Below, one piece after another: positions 1 to 11,332 of a stretch of 64,000 nt of DNA (positions are counted from its first letter, which is position 1; each line of letters opens with the position of its first letter). The translations under genes were made by a program, and so were the position numbers. Below the pieces are notes generated by a model that saw only the letters and a list, made by a program, of their open reading frames with translations, made no database searches and was not told the origin of the DNA. This DNA is from Terana coerulea (lineage: Eukaryota > Basidiomycota > Agaricomycetes > Polyporales > Phanerochaetaceae). The stretch covers positions 1 to 64,000 of the forward strand of contig JAKOGH010000709.1 of NCBI GenBank assembly GCA_024811115.1, read 5' to 3'.

Positions 1-2945
1 TCGACTACATGGGTTCGCTGCTGAGCGGAGTAGCATCTGATGGTCAACCCGTACAGCCGCTTCACACCTCATTCCGCGACTTTCTCACCGACAACGAACG
101 GAGCGGCGTCTTCTTCGTCGACCAGAAGGACTTCCACGTGATGATGGCCAGGGAATCGCTTCGTATCATGCAGGCCGAGCTGAAGTTCAACATATGCGAC
201 ATAAAATCCTCGCATATGATGAACGCCGATATACCTGGCTTGGCGCGCCGCATCAGGTCCAAGATCTCCGCACAGCTGTCCTACTCTTGTCGTTTCTGGG
301 CACGCCATCTTGATGCCGCCGCAGAGGCAGACATAGGCTTGCATGTCAAGGACTTGCTCATATCTCTACTGGAAGTGAAGCTTCTGTTCTGGCTAGAGAC
401 ACTTAGCCTTCTGGGAGGAGTCTACAAATATGCACGCGAGGCTATGTCGCGTGTGGCATTGGTGCGTATTCCACGATTGCTATCAATAACGTGAAGCAAA
501 TGGATTAAATGTTATCTGGATAATACGACAGAATACAAACGCACGGCGATCACTCCAACATGATACCCTGCTACTGGCTGCTGAAGCCGCGTGTCTACTA
601 CGCGACAACGGCATCTCCGATCTTGTTGCGAATGCGGCCTGCCACATCTATCTGTCCGTCATTCCGATGCATTCCCATTCCAATTTCTTTTGCCGCTACT
701 ACCATCGCTCTATTTCCTACACATTGCGCTGCAACTTGCATGAGCTGCCCTTTGCTTCATACCAACTGGTAGGCCAAACCAATAGCTGGGAGCTGCCGCG
801 CTTGCTCCCCGTGGCGCTCAGATCGCATCTGTGACCGCAGACCAACAGCTCCTTGTACAAGATTTGGACGTCGGACATGTCGTTCTTGAGCCCGAGAAGA
901 AGGATGCCGGCATCATCCTGTTCATCGCATACTCTGCTAATGGTGCCGCTTTCGCATCCGCCACCGGAGATTGTACTATCCATGTGGGACACCCAATCCG
1001 GCGCTCTAATATCTCATACACCTATTCTTAGAGCTATAAGTGCAGCACGCTGTCTGTCATTCTCACCAGATGGACGCTACATTGCATCAGGCAGTGACGA
1101 TGGGACCATCCGACTATGGGAGGTGTCGACAGGCCAACAAGTCTGGAAGTCTGGGTCACGTCATGACAATTGCATACGCTCGGTCTTGTTCTCACAAAAT
1201 GGGGAAGTGGTCCTATCGTGTTCCAAATGACGCCATGCAAATCCATAGCATCACTTCCGGCGCTGCAGAGCGTGCCCTTTGGAGCAAGGAAGACAGCGGC
1301 TGGGCATGCTGTGCAATCATCTCTCTGTGGTTCCCACCTCGCTGCTGGATTCAGTGACGGCGCCGTTCGTTGTTGGAACGCTCAAACCTACGAGTTCAGC
1401 TCCACACCGTTTGTTGGCCACACGGGCCAGGTCACGGCTGCCGCATTCTCGCCAGATTCTCAAACACTCGTTACCGGTTCGGGCGATCGCACCATACGCT
1501 TGTGGAATCTGACGACTCGCGAGTGCAAGATACTTGTCGGCCAGTCAGGCATGGTCCGATCGGTCGCTTTTACACCTGGTGGAGACTTCGTTATATCCAG
1601 TGCTAGCGACTGCACAGTCCGACGGTGGAATGCCAATCACGCAATATCCGACTCCGAACGTCATTCAGCCGCTATCTGGGCGGCACTAGAGTGTGTTGCG
1701 TTCTCTCCGAACAACCAACACCTCGCTACAGGCTCGCGCAACGGTCATCTTCTCATCGGAGATAGCAAAAGTGGAGAATGGATCGCGGAAATACCCACAC
1801 ATTCTAGCGACCCTATATTCTGCCTGGCGTTCTCGCCTGGTGGCAGCGCTGTCTCATCTGGCTCCGCCGCCGGTGTGGTGTCTTTGTGGAATACCTCACT
1901 CCGGGTGCTCGTGGCGCAGAGTCCTACAAGGCATCCGTCGCCAATCCTCGCTGTCGCATTCGCGTCCGGTGTCCTAGGCATCTGGTCACTTTCGTTAGAG
2001 CTTATCCAGTTCTGGCATCCAGAACGCAGAATTGTCAACAGCATTTACCTTCCCGCCGAGGACGACGACGCAGTTGATTGTGCCGCCTTCTTCCAGGATT
2101 GCACAATCGCCGTAGCGGGTACGCAAAACGGGGCAGTGAAGGCCATTCGTACCTCAACTGGGGAGGTTCTTTGGAAAACAAAGGCGCACAGGACTTGCGT
2201 GCGTTCGGTGGCACTCTCTCCAGATCAAGATATGGTCTGCACTGGCTCTTACAACGGAGAGATGCGTGCTTTGGACGCGACAACAGGCACAGCCGTCGGG
2301 ATTCCCTTTACTGGACATTGGTCTGCCGACCGGGTGACGACAATCTCCTTCTCTCCTGATGGAAAATATGTTGTCTCTGGCTCTTCGGACCACACCGTTC
2401 GTATTTGGGAGCCTAGCTCTTCCAAGGAAATTCGAAAGCTCCACGTAGGGGATAGAGTGCAATCTGTCGCCTTTTCTCCTGATGCCAAGTGTCTGGCAGT
2501 TTGTACCGCTAATGGCACTGTCCAGTTGTGGGACGTGCCATCTCTTCTCCAATCACCTGGTGAGTGAACATGCATATCATTTGAAATGTTCACGTTATCT
2601 CTAAGCAAACCTTGTCATTAAGGCCACAGCTCTTTGGCCGATTCCGCTTATCTCTTTTCCCACAACGTGGACCATGCTCTGCCACCTTCAGATTCTATCC
2701 AATTATTGCCGCTAGATACCAAGGATGCAATGGATCTTACCCATGAGTGCGAATGGACCGGTTGGATCGTTGGGTCAAATCGCAAACGTCTATTCTGGGT
2801 TCCAATGGAGTATCGCACCCGGCTCATCCGAACAGGTCTAAAGCACGTGTTCGGCCGTGGTGGACCCATCGAGCTCGACCTCCGCCGCTTTGCTTATGGG
2901 GAAGCCTGGGTGCAATGTTGCTCCGATGAAACAGCACAGGATTAG
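1..2945 (+). pseudogene. NACHT-WD40 (STAND/NLR-like) gene, 3' part, decayed
   Basis: This is the C-terminal half of a fungal NACHT-WD40 receptor-like protein; the NTPase part lies before the window. At 9-494 I see the stretch that follows NACHT in these proteins (LHTSFRDFL, then SLRIMQAELKFNI). At about 570-830 a second conserved stretch (CHIYLSVIP) is readable only after a frame change. WD40 repeats follow from about 1020 to 2550, about eleven by eye, such as FSPDGRYIASGSDDGTIRLW. A 63-nt intron (2560-2622) leads to the last exon with the family's usual ending (GWIVGSNRKRLFWVP), stopping at 2943-2945. Frame changes near 620, 985, 1230 and 1300 make an intact product unlikely. These proteins are thought to act in non-self recognition or heterokaryon incompatibility. 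Unsplit alternatives such as unusual introns explain only some of the breaks. Confidence 0.85.
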
Positions 2946-5339
2946 TTGTGGAAGAGACTGGAGAGAAGGCGATAGGGAGAATCACGTAGCATACACTTAT
3001 CCGTTATAGTTTAATGCTTCGCTTTAATTCCCCAACTGTGCTCGCAGCCACAGTCTTGAGTCCATGTTACAGAACAATATCAACGGGCGGGCGGCCCGGG
3101 TATAATCATCTAGTGCAAGAAGATACACCTCCGAAGTTCGAACGAAGCAGCCGCGCTTCCGCACACTCCGCTCTAACATGCCCTTTGCTGAAAGTTAAGC
3201 CGGCCCTCGCAGCCTTTTGTATGCGTGCAACCTCGTTCAGAGCTACGTACCGACGACGCTACCGAGACGCAATTCCATAAAGTAGTGAACCCTCGAGGGC
3301 TGCAACTATGGCGAGGGAAACATTGTTTTGTCGGATGCCAGACCATTGATATTTGCCTTGGCATTGTCTTCGCGGACAGCAGCATTAGAATCCTCAATGA
3401 CGAACCTATACACGGCTTACAGGCGGTCTTGGTGCACTCCTTCCAGAGGACGCAGCATGACGTTTGTAGTGATGTACGCGACAGAATATGAGTTGGAATA
3501 ACTTCAGGGTGGTACGCCTCAAAGAGTGGAACAAGTCATCACTTGAGAGGTTGTGCGACGACGTGGTTGGATATCGGTAGCGAAGTGGCAGACGAAGCAT
3601 CGCCAAAAAAAAAGCAAGCATCTGGGCGTAAGAGTGCAATCAGCTCAACACCAGGTAGAATGATACCACTGCACCCAATTTGAACACTTGAACTGGTGAG
3701 TTGGAAGCTGAAGAGCATGAACTTGAACGGGCTACATGAGCACCGGAGCGACAGTACTGGAAAGGTTGCGCTTAGCATCTCGGCAGGGCATCAAAAGTGC
3801 TGATCACTCATCGCCATAAACATAGAACTCCCGGCAGTATAATGGCCGCAGTCTCCCGCAAACCGCGGGATATATACATCGGTGAAGCTAAGACCAAGCG
3901 CCGCTCAGAAGGACGCCCACAAACACTGGACATAGTCACTCACCAGCATCGATATTCTTAGCTATAATTATTGTGCAGAGCAGTGATATTCAATATTTGT
4001 GCTTTGGAGCTAGCACAGAAGCTTGGGGAAGTACAGCAGGTTCGCCTCGACGAGAGGCTTGCAGGGTTACCCGAGTCGTCAGACCGGCAGTAGACAGTAA
4101 GACCATCGATGGACGTGTTATTTATATAATCAAGCCGCTTGCAATAGGAGACACGGAGCTCCTTTCACGACGTCGTGTGTCGTACAATTGGCGGGAAGAG
4201 GCTTCACAAGGACTCGGAAGTTGAGGGACAAGTGGTCGACGCGGAGGCGCTCAGAGGGTGCTGGGAAGCGACTGGGGTCCTGAACTGGGTGTCTGGAGTC
4301 CGGGCCCCGCTTTCGACCGTGCGTCGCGTGCACTGCAAAGAGCCAAATGACCACCATGGCCACCATCCGACGTTCTCTCTATCCGAGCAGTGCATACTGC
4401 AGTTCTGTCGTCCAACCGTACACGTCGCATGAAGTGACTGCTGCTCCCGAGTATTCAACATCACTTCTCTTCGCCCACCGCCGGTTTGCTCGCTTCGCCC
4501 CTCGATTGTGGACCTTTAGCTCACTATCTTTCTAGCCTGCGGCGCGCTGACCTCACGTCGCACTGGTATAAATACCCGTAACTATCACCCAGACGTTTTA
4601 CACGGCCTGTGAGGTACATCAAGGAGTTCCGGAGGCTGGGTGGAGTGCGATAGGAAACTGGTTTATGTATGTTTCACTTTTCTGTATAATACCGCCGCTC
4701 AAATCTGCGCGCAGGTGCTTCTCATTTCCTTTGCACGACCTGTCGGCCCCTTATTAAGCATCGTATCAAAGAAAGTTGTCCCCTGGCGTACCGTCAGCAT
4801 CCGCCCATCCATCCGTCTGCCTTCATGGTGATGACCAAGCCCGCCGACGGTGTACCACCGCGCGCCCATGGGCTCCCTCGTTCATGCGCCAATATCCCTC
4901 TTCCAAAAACCTCGCTTCTGGAAACCGCCTTAGGAAACGATCCGTGTTGAGCGGTGGCCGCGCGAGGGCAAGAACAGTGTCTTCACTCGGAGCGAAGGGT
5001 CCTAGAAAACCGAGACTCACCACGCAACCGTACCCCCGTCAGCTCTGTTCTTCTCGCGGTCCTCCTAACCGCCAAGCTCGCTTGCCGCGATGGGCGGATC
5101 TCACTGCAGTTACATATGGGTGGAAAGCATACCCAGGCCGGTTAGGCCTCGCTCGTATCGGAACTTGCTATCTGTCAAGACGGTTCGGTGGAGATCTTTT
5201 CCGGACGGGTGAAGGTGGCATTCATGCATAGTCCTGTGAGTCTGTAGAGATCGATACTTCGCGTTACACGGCTCACTGCTTATCTGCAGATAAACCTACT
5301 ACGAGCAACAAAACGCCACTTAAGAGAGGAACGAAGTCA
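2946..5339. other. No recognisable gene
   Basis: Only short ORFs occur here, none with a motif I recognise. A TATA-like word (TATAAATA) lies near 4565 and another (TTTATATAA) near 4120, but no convincing reading frame follows either one. I see no clear terminal repeats. Confidence 0.5.
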
Positions 5340-8264
5340 AGTATGCGTGTCGCCTAGAAATCTTAATACGGCCGGGCTCTACACCTATGACCACCTCTCA
5401 GGTCTTCAAGTCTCGCTCGCCCACCCTCATACCCCTTCTCCACCTCCACTCTCGCCTTGGAAATGGCCTTCATTTTCATGCTCGTCTTTGTTCCCTCGCT
5501 TTCACGTTGCTGCAGCTCTTGCCGACTATGGTACCACCTACTTCGACGACACTTACTTCAGTATCAGGTCCTGCCGTGTCCTGTGCCTCCGCCGCACTTG
5601 TAGATGATGGCTCCCAGATGGACGGCAGCCAGACGCATACGCAGCTATCCGCTGGATTCCCGTGAGTCTCATTGCTTCGTCGCTGCTTGACCCCGCATCT
5701 AACACTTCATCCTGAAGCCGCCGCAGTCTTGATCTCCATCCCGGTTTCAGGGGTCAGCGCCGATGGAAGACCTGACGGCTCAATACCTTTGTCTCTCCGC
5801 TGTAAAGGTCCCCTTCCACAGGAACGATGATATGGACGACAAGGACGACAAGCTGAGTTCCCTCAATAGCACGACACGATCTTAGCCGCCGCCCTCGTCT
5901 GACACGCTGGCGGCGCCTCTCCTTCCTACCGCCCTGCTTGCGCCAAACGCGACGATTGGCGCATCCAATGACCAGCATCGGCTCGCTAGGAGACTCCTCG
6001 ACCCAAGTTCTTGGCTGGCCCCTTGAGTTAGATCATGTCTGTTGTCGTTTTGATGATACCTGAGTTTCAGAAGATCTCGACCAACATCCTCGATTATTGC
6101 GAAGCCATCTCGCTCTTGAGTCTGCATTCCGTCGTCTGTGAGGGCAAGGCGTAGTATGCCATCGGTGCTGCCTCCTCGGAGTCGGTTCGTGTTTGTCTAC
6201 GTTGTTGCCTGATGACTGCTGACACGGACCACTTTACAGACGGTGTTTGTAGTTCATATCCACGTCTCCAACACGATCGTGCTGAACGACATCGGCTTCC
6301 CTAGGACTGGCAACAACGGAGGCGGCGGCGCCGCTTCGTTCCCGCCTACCGGCGGCTCCAACCTCAGCGAAATACGTCTGCGGTCCGACTGTGCGCTGTG
6401 GTCCGCTCGCTGTGGGTCGGGCTTCGTCACTCGACATGAGTCTGTGGTATCGCCGTTGAAGACTGTAGCGTTGATATTTGCGATCCTCATCCACAGCTGG
6501 CCGCCTGCTCCGATGTCGTGCCCGTACCGGCACACGCTGTCGACGGGCGCCATCTTATCTTCGCTCTATCCAGCCTCGCCCACGCATTCCACATTTGCAT
6601 CCACTTGAGACTCGTGGTCACCGTCAGTACCGCTTGCTATCTCGAACAAAAGCAAGGACGGGATAAAGTCAGTTCTACCGCTACCCTCCGCTAGACGTCC
6701 CAATTGAAGATCACGATGAATGGCTCTCCGTCGCGCTCGACGTCATCCTTTCCTCCTGTTCAGAGATAGGCACCGCTCGAGGCCTGCTCAGCTCGCTTCT
6801 CTTGAGCTTGGCTCCTCCCCAAGATCCTTTATTCCCATCCAACCCATCACTTTCTCTGCTTCGTCCCCTGCCCTCCTGCCACCAGCGCCTCCCGCTCCAC
6901 GACATTGCGCAAAAACAGGCCGCCGCCGTCTCCCGCAAGATAAGCGATACTATTCGACCTTCACTCGACCGAACCAGAACGTATGATGAACTCGGCCGGC
7001 ACTACACTCGCGGCATCCACGCGCATGTGATTGAAGAAGTTCTCAGCATGTTCAGAGGCTGTGCGTACTGGATAGACATTCGCTCAAGCATGCAAGAATC
7101 GCGCTCTCAGAAGCTGGAGAAAACGCCTTTCTACTTTTGGCAACACTGTTGCCATTGGCTCCACTCGGATTCGAATCGCACATCTAGTCATCCTCCAAGA
7201 TGTCAATATCCAACGGCTCTACCCCGCCAGACGCATCGCGGCACGTCGGATCTCTCATGGTTACCATCGTTTCCCGTCTCACCCCGCAGTCAAGCATCTT
7301 TCTCTCGGCGCAGCGGTGCTACGTGGGCAGTCGGTGCCCTGGCTCCGCCAGGCAGCCATAACGTCTACACCGAGCGCAAGAGGAACAACATCTCGCCACC
7401 TGTTCCCATCGAATCTCAACAGCTCCTAGACGTCCCTGCGTCGAAGCGCGCCCCATCCAACATGCAACGGCAACACGAGCGAATATTACTTCAGAGCTAC
7501 CACTGTCTCCTCGCCGGCGGACTATCCGTCGCCTCTGGTGCCTGGATGTTGAGTGTGCCCCGCAAGGGCCAGCAGGCGAAGATTGCGGCGGCTACGGCGG
7601 CGAGCGAGAGGACATTCGGACGATATCCCGTTGCGTCATATGTTCAGCACTACTTCTGGAGAGCCTCGCCCAAGCTCCAGACCGTTGAACACAACAACAG
7701 CGCGCCAGAGAGCGCCCCTTCGGACGGATGAAGACCACTGGTATACTTGTAAACTGAGGCTCTCCTCACCGCTTGATCTGGGCGAACGCCTCAGCCTACA
7801 AATCCAATGTGGCTGGTAGCTCCGTTCACCAAGAGTCTCCATGACACAAGGTCTCCGTCTTGGCCATCCATCTTAACCGGATGCTTCACGGCAATGCGGC
7901 GCGTTCACTTGGAACGTACGGGCAGACCGACTGTACCACGGATGACGAATGGCTTACCAGTCAATAGCGGAGCAAACTTAGACATCCGTTTCGCTAGCCA
8001 ACGTCCGATCAGCTTTCAGATCTTTAGGAATGCCCGTCTGGCGCTCTCAACGTGTCGGCAACAGTAACTCGTGGGTTGCGAGCCTATCCGGTGCTCTTCT
8101 GGCCGCGAACGTTGAACGTAGCTCATCCGCTCAGCAAAGCCACGTCTCACTTGGCCCAACCATGGAGTTTGTCCCGGTTGCTCATGTGGTGATCGCACGC
8201 GTAATTGCTCGCTCGATGGGTGGCTAGCGTTACTATACGCGAAGAGGATTATTTTCACCGCCGC
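5340..8264 (+). other. Unassigned ORF patches with one intron-like signal
   Basis: Patches of open frame on the plus strand could be remnants of one or more genes. A Ser/Thr-rich stretch begins near 5387 and ends at a good intron signal: donor GTGAGT at 5662, branch-like CTAAC near 5700 and acceptor CCGCAG ending at 5726. After that junction the frame soon stops. The longest open frame is 6802-7731 (309 codons), rich in Pro, Ser and Arg. I recognise no domain, signal peptide or catalytic motif in any frame. The Pro/Ser/Arg-rich composition could equally come from non-coding GC-rich DNA. Confidence 0.25.
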
Positions 8265-8267
8265 TTG

Positions 8268-9304
8268 CACTGCGGAACCCAAGAGATAAATCCTGGGGAT
8301 TTATTGTGTCAACACGTGGGAGTCTGAAACAAAATGGCCAGCATAAGTCACGCGGATTGATTAAATATTCTATTTCAGAAGATATACAACTTAAATGAAT
8401 GCATAAATCTGTGCACCTAACTCTGTATCCTTCTCCAATAACTCACAGAGCTTTAATCTGAGAATAAATCCCTTATATCTTTTGTAGCTTTTCTGTGGAT
8501 TTATAATGGGCACATTACTTGTAGGCAACAAGAGAAATTGACTAGATAAATAAAAACAAGTCACACATGTATTTGGCATGAACTAAGTAGAGGTCTTCAG
8601 AATACATCCACAGGATTTATTATGGCAATATATTCCATCCAATGCAGTGAGAGATATCAAGGACACGCCGTTGACATAAGTAAAATAAAGAACACAGATA
8701 TATTTATCATAAATCACGTACTACATATCTCCAGGATAAATCCAGCAGGACCTCGGATGCTTAGAAACATAGATGTCTGCTGAATGTATATTTTCCACAG
8801 ACATCTTTGTTTCTAAGTGTCTGAGGTCCTGCTGGATTTATCCTGGAGATATGTGGTATGTGATTTATGATAAATATATCTGTGTTCTTTATCTTACTTA
8901 TTTCAACTATATGTTCTCAATATCTCTCACTGCGTTAGGTGGAATATATTGCCACAATAAATGCCACGGACGTATTCTGAAGACCTCCACCTAGTTCATG
9001 CTGGATACATGTGTGACTTGTTTTTTATTTATCTAGTCAATTTATCTTGTTGCCTACAAGTAATGTGCCCATTATAAATCCACAGAAAAGCTACAAGAGA
9101 TACAAGGGATTTATTGTCAGAATAAAGCTCTGTGAGTTATCAGAGAAGGATATAGAGTTAGTCAGGTAGATTTACGTGTTCATTTAAGGGATATATCTAA
9201 AAAGGAATATCTAATTAATGCGCGTGACTTATGCTGGCCATTTGTTTCAGACTCCCACGTGTTTACACATACATCTCCGGGATTTATTTCTTAGGTTCGC
9301 AGTG
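8268..9304. mobile_element. Palindromic foldback element with CACTG ends and 3-bp duplication
   Basis: The whole 1,037-bp unit is one long inverted repeat. The left arm (8268 to about 8785) and the right arm (about 8800 to 9304) match in reverse complement over almost their full length, with scattered substitutions and small gaps. The ends read CACTGCGGAACCCAAGAGAT and, from the other side, CACTGCGAACCTAAGAAATA. The trinucleotide TTG flanks both ends (8265-8267 and 9305-9307). CACTG/CACTA termini with 3-bp duplications are the mark of the CACTA (EnSpm) transposon superfamily, so I infer a non-autonomous foldback member. It is AT-rich, with repeated ATAAATCC words, and has no credible coding frame. 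Confidence 0.8.
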
Positions 9305-9590
9305 TTGACTGCTATCCGAATTATCCGATTCGACATTAGAGTTAACTTGATTATAATCTCATCTCGTTCTATGCAATGAAGCAGTCATATTTGCTGACTT
9401 TTGACGGAGTTGAAACAACAGAAAGTTGTGATATCTAATATCTGGCTACCGAGGCTCAAAAGTTGTGCACTTCATGCTCCTAGGCTTTCTCTAGTCTCGT
9501 TCCCATTCCGTGTCTAAGGCATCGAAGGCGGAGCCTGCCGTGCGGAGATTGAATAATCGATGCACAGCGATGCGTTAGAACGTTTGGTGA
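9305..9590. other. Spacer between two transposons
   Basis: This is AT-rich DNA between the palindromic element and the hAT-type MITE. No ORF or repeat was recognised. Confidence 0.4.
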
Positions 9591-10189
9591 TAGTGTTGCC
9601 GCAGGGCAGGGCAACCCTGGAGTATGCCCTGCCCTGCCCTGACAGCATCTCGGCATTGGCGCCCTGAGGCACCCTGGGGAGCCTCGTGGCGCGCTTCGAG
9701 AGTCGCCCTGGGCCGCTCTGGGAGACCTTATCCGCGGTCAGTGCCACTGTGAGCATGTAGAGTAGACTAAAACCTCAATTCAAATGTTATGAATTGACTC
9801 ATACTATCGTTTAAAGGCTATTTCTATGCTCTGACAATTTTTCTCGCTGATGCATGCCACCTTGGAATGCAAAGTGCACTCACTATTGCTCTGGACAGAA
9901 CTTCGCAGCGTACAAATTCGATTTTGAATAAATGCCAAGCCTTCTAACATATTGCTTGGTAGTGTAGCTAACATTTATAAATATGAGTTACCCTTTTAGA
10001 GAGCTGAGCAGGAGCTCAACGGACGTTACAGTCTATTTCTTGCGTTGACCACTGCCGGGCGCTCACGCCCCAAGGTGCCCTGGACTTGCCCTGGGGAGGC
10101 GCCCACATGGAACCCAGGGTACCTCAGGCATGATGCCGAATAATGCCGGACACTCTGGAGTCGCCTTGCCCTGCCCTGCGGCAGCACTA
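9591..10189. mobile_element. Non-autonomous hAT-type element (MITE), about 0.6 kb
   Basis: The terminal inverted repeats are TAGTGTTGCCGCAGGGCAGG at the left and its near-perfect complement at the right (TAGTGCTGCCGCAGGGCAGG read inward). The 8 bp outside each end are TTTGGTGA (9583-9590) and TCTGGTGA (10190-10197), which match at 7 of 8 positions. An 8-bp target duplication and TAGTG-type ends fit the hAT superfamily. Inside the TIRs are GC-rich blocks with repeated CCCTG words around an AT-rich middle. There is no transposase frame, so it would need a transposase supplied from elsewhere. The first ten TIR bases are shared with the element at 42539-43201. Confidence 0.8.
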
Positions 10190-11332
10190 TCTGGTGACTT
10201 CCAATCATCCAGGTGTAGATCACTCACACGTGACGCCTCTCAGGCTTGGCGCTGCACGTCGACAACCTCCTTCGCTTTGTCCTTGCTCACTCCGCCGGGT
10301 CCGCCCTTCGCCCCATCCTTCACTCTATATCCCCTGTCCTTCCCTCAGCTCTTCGACTTCCTCTTTATCACTCCTGCATTTGCCTTGCGCGCACCCCAGC
10401 CGATAACTTTGTTCAAGCCGGCCAACAAAGCTAGAAACAGCCTGCGTGAATAGAGGTTGTTGTGGGGCTGTTTTTGAAGAGGTGGCGAGTGCCTGAGGTC
10501 TGTGGGTGTTGTAGAAGGTGGAAGACTATCTGACAGCATTACTGTATACCTGTATGTGGTATGTGGTTTAGTTCTGACTTTATTGACGCTACTGCTCTTA
10601 GACACTTGTGTACACTTGGCCTCGTTGTGGGTGAGCTCGTGCGGTTTCTATCTTTTCAAACAGCAAGTCACTTGTATAAGTGCTTCCTCAGTCTAGGAGA
10701 ATATTATACTACTTTCAATTGTTATTCTGAGAGGCTTCTTGTATGCTGGTGTGCTCTATCCCTTAGTCTGGTCCCTTCAGCTTTTGGCACACCTCCAGTT
10801 GTTTTAATTTGTAGAGTCCTTGATGATACATGTATCCTTGTGATATTACACTATAAGAAAAAAATGTTGCAGTGGAAACTATGGGCATATATGCACTGCA
10901 GTGAGACTAGAGGCTCGAGACACGAGCAGCAGCTTAGAGTGCTAGCAGCGCGATTACGTCGCGAGCAATCTACACTTAGATAATCAGAAGTGACCAGAAG
11001 TTCTATGACATTACCGTGCATCGACTTTTCGATCTCCACACGGCAGGCCCCGTGAGGGCCAATGTCATAGATACAGATGGGAACGAGACTAGGCTTTCCC
11101 ATCTGGACGCCCACGAAGGGCTGACCTTCCGAATTAGCAGTGAACCCCTTTACACCGGACTTTACCGGGCGCCCTGCCTCGTTTTGATATGAAAGCTATT
11201 GCTAAAGACGCTCAAAGGTGGTGTGCGCATGCATGTTCCCTTTGTCATCTCTCTTATCTCTATCGACTAGCTTGGCTGCACGGCACACGCAATACTAGCT
11301 AATTTCAAGCTTTTGCCGCTGACCAAGACCAC
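10190..11332. other. No recognisable gene; possible LTR scrap near 10.86-11.01 kb
   Basis: No supported coding sequence. The stretch ending CAGAAGTTCTATGACATTACC near 11013 resembles the LTR end of the chromovirus at 14992-22072 (CAGAAGTTCATGACATAACC), so a short relic of a related LTR in the same orientation is possible. I could not find its other end. Confidence 0.35.

Noticed and set aside
4776..5231. A 151-codon plus-strand frame after a TATA-like word
   Set aside because: No motif and an Arg/Pro-rich composition, with other open frames overlapping it; not enough to call a gene.
10860..11080. LTR relic of a gypsy element
   Set aside because: Only about 20 bp at one end resemble the chromovirus 1 LTR. 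The other end and any internal part are missing, so I left it as a remark.
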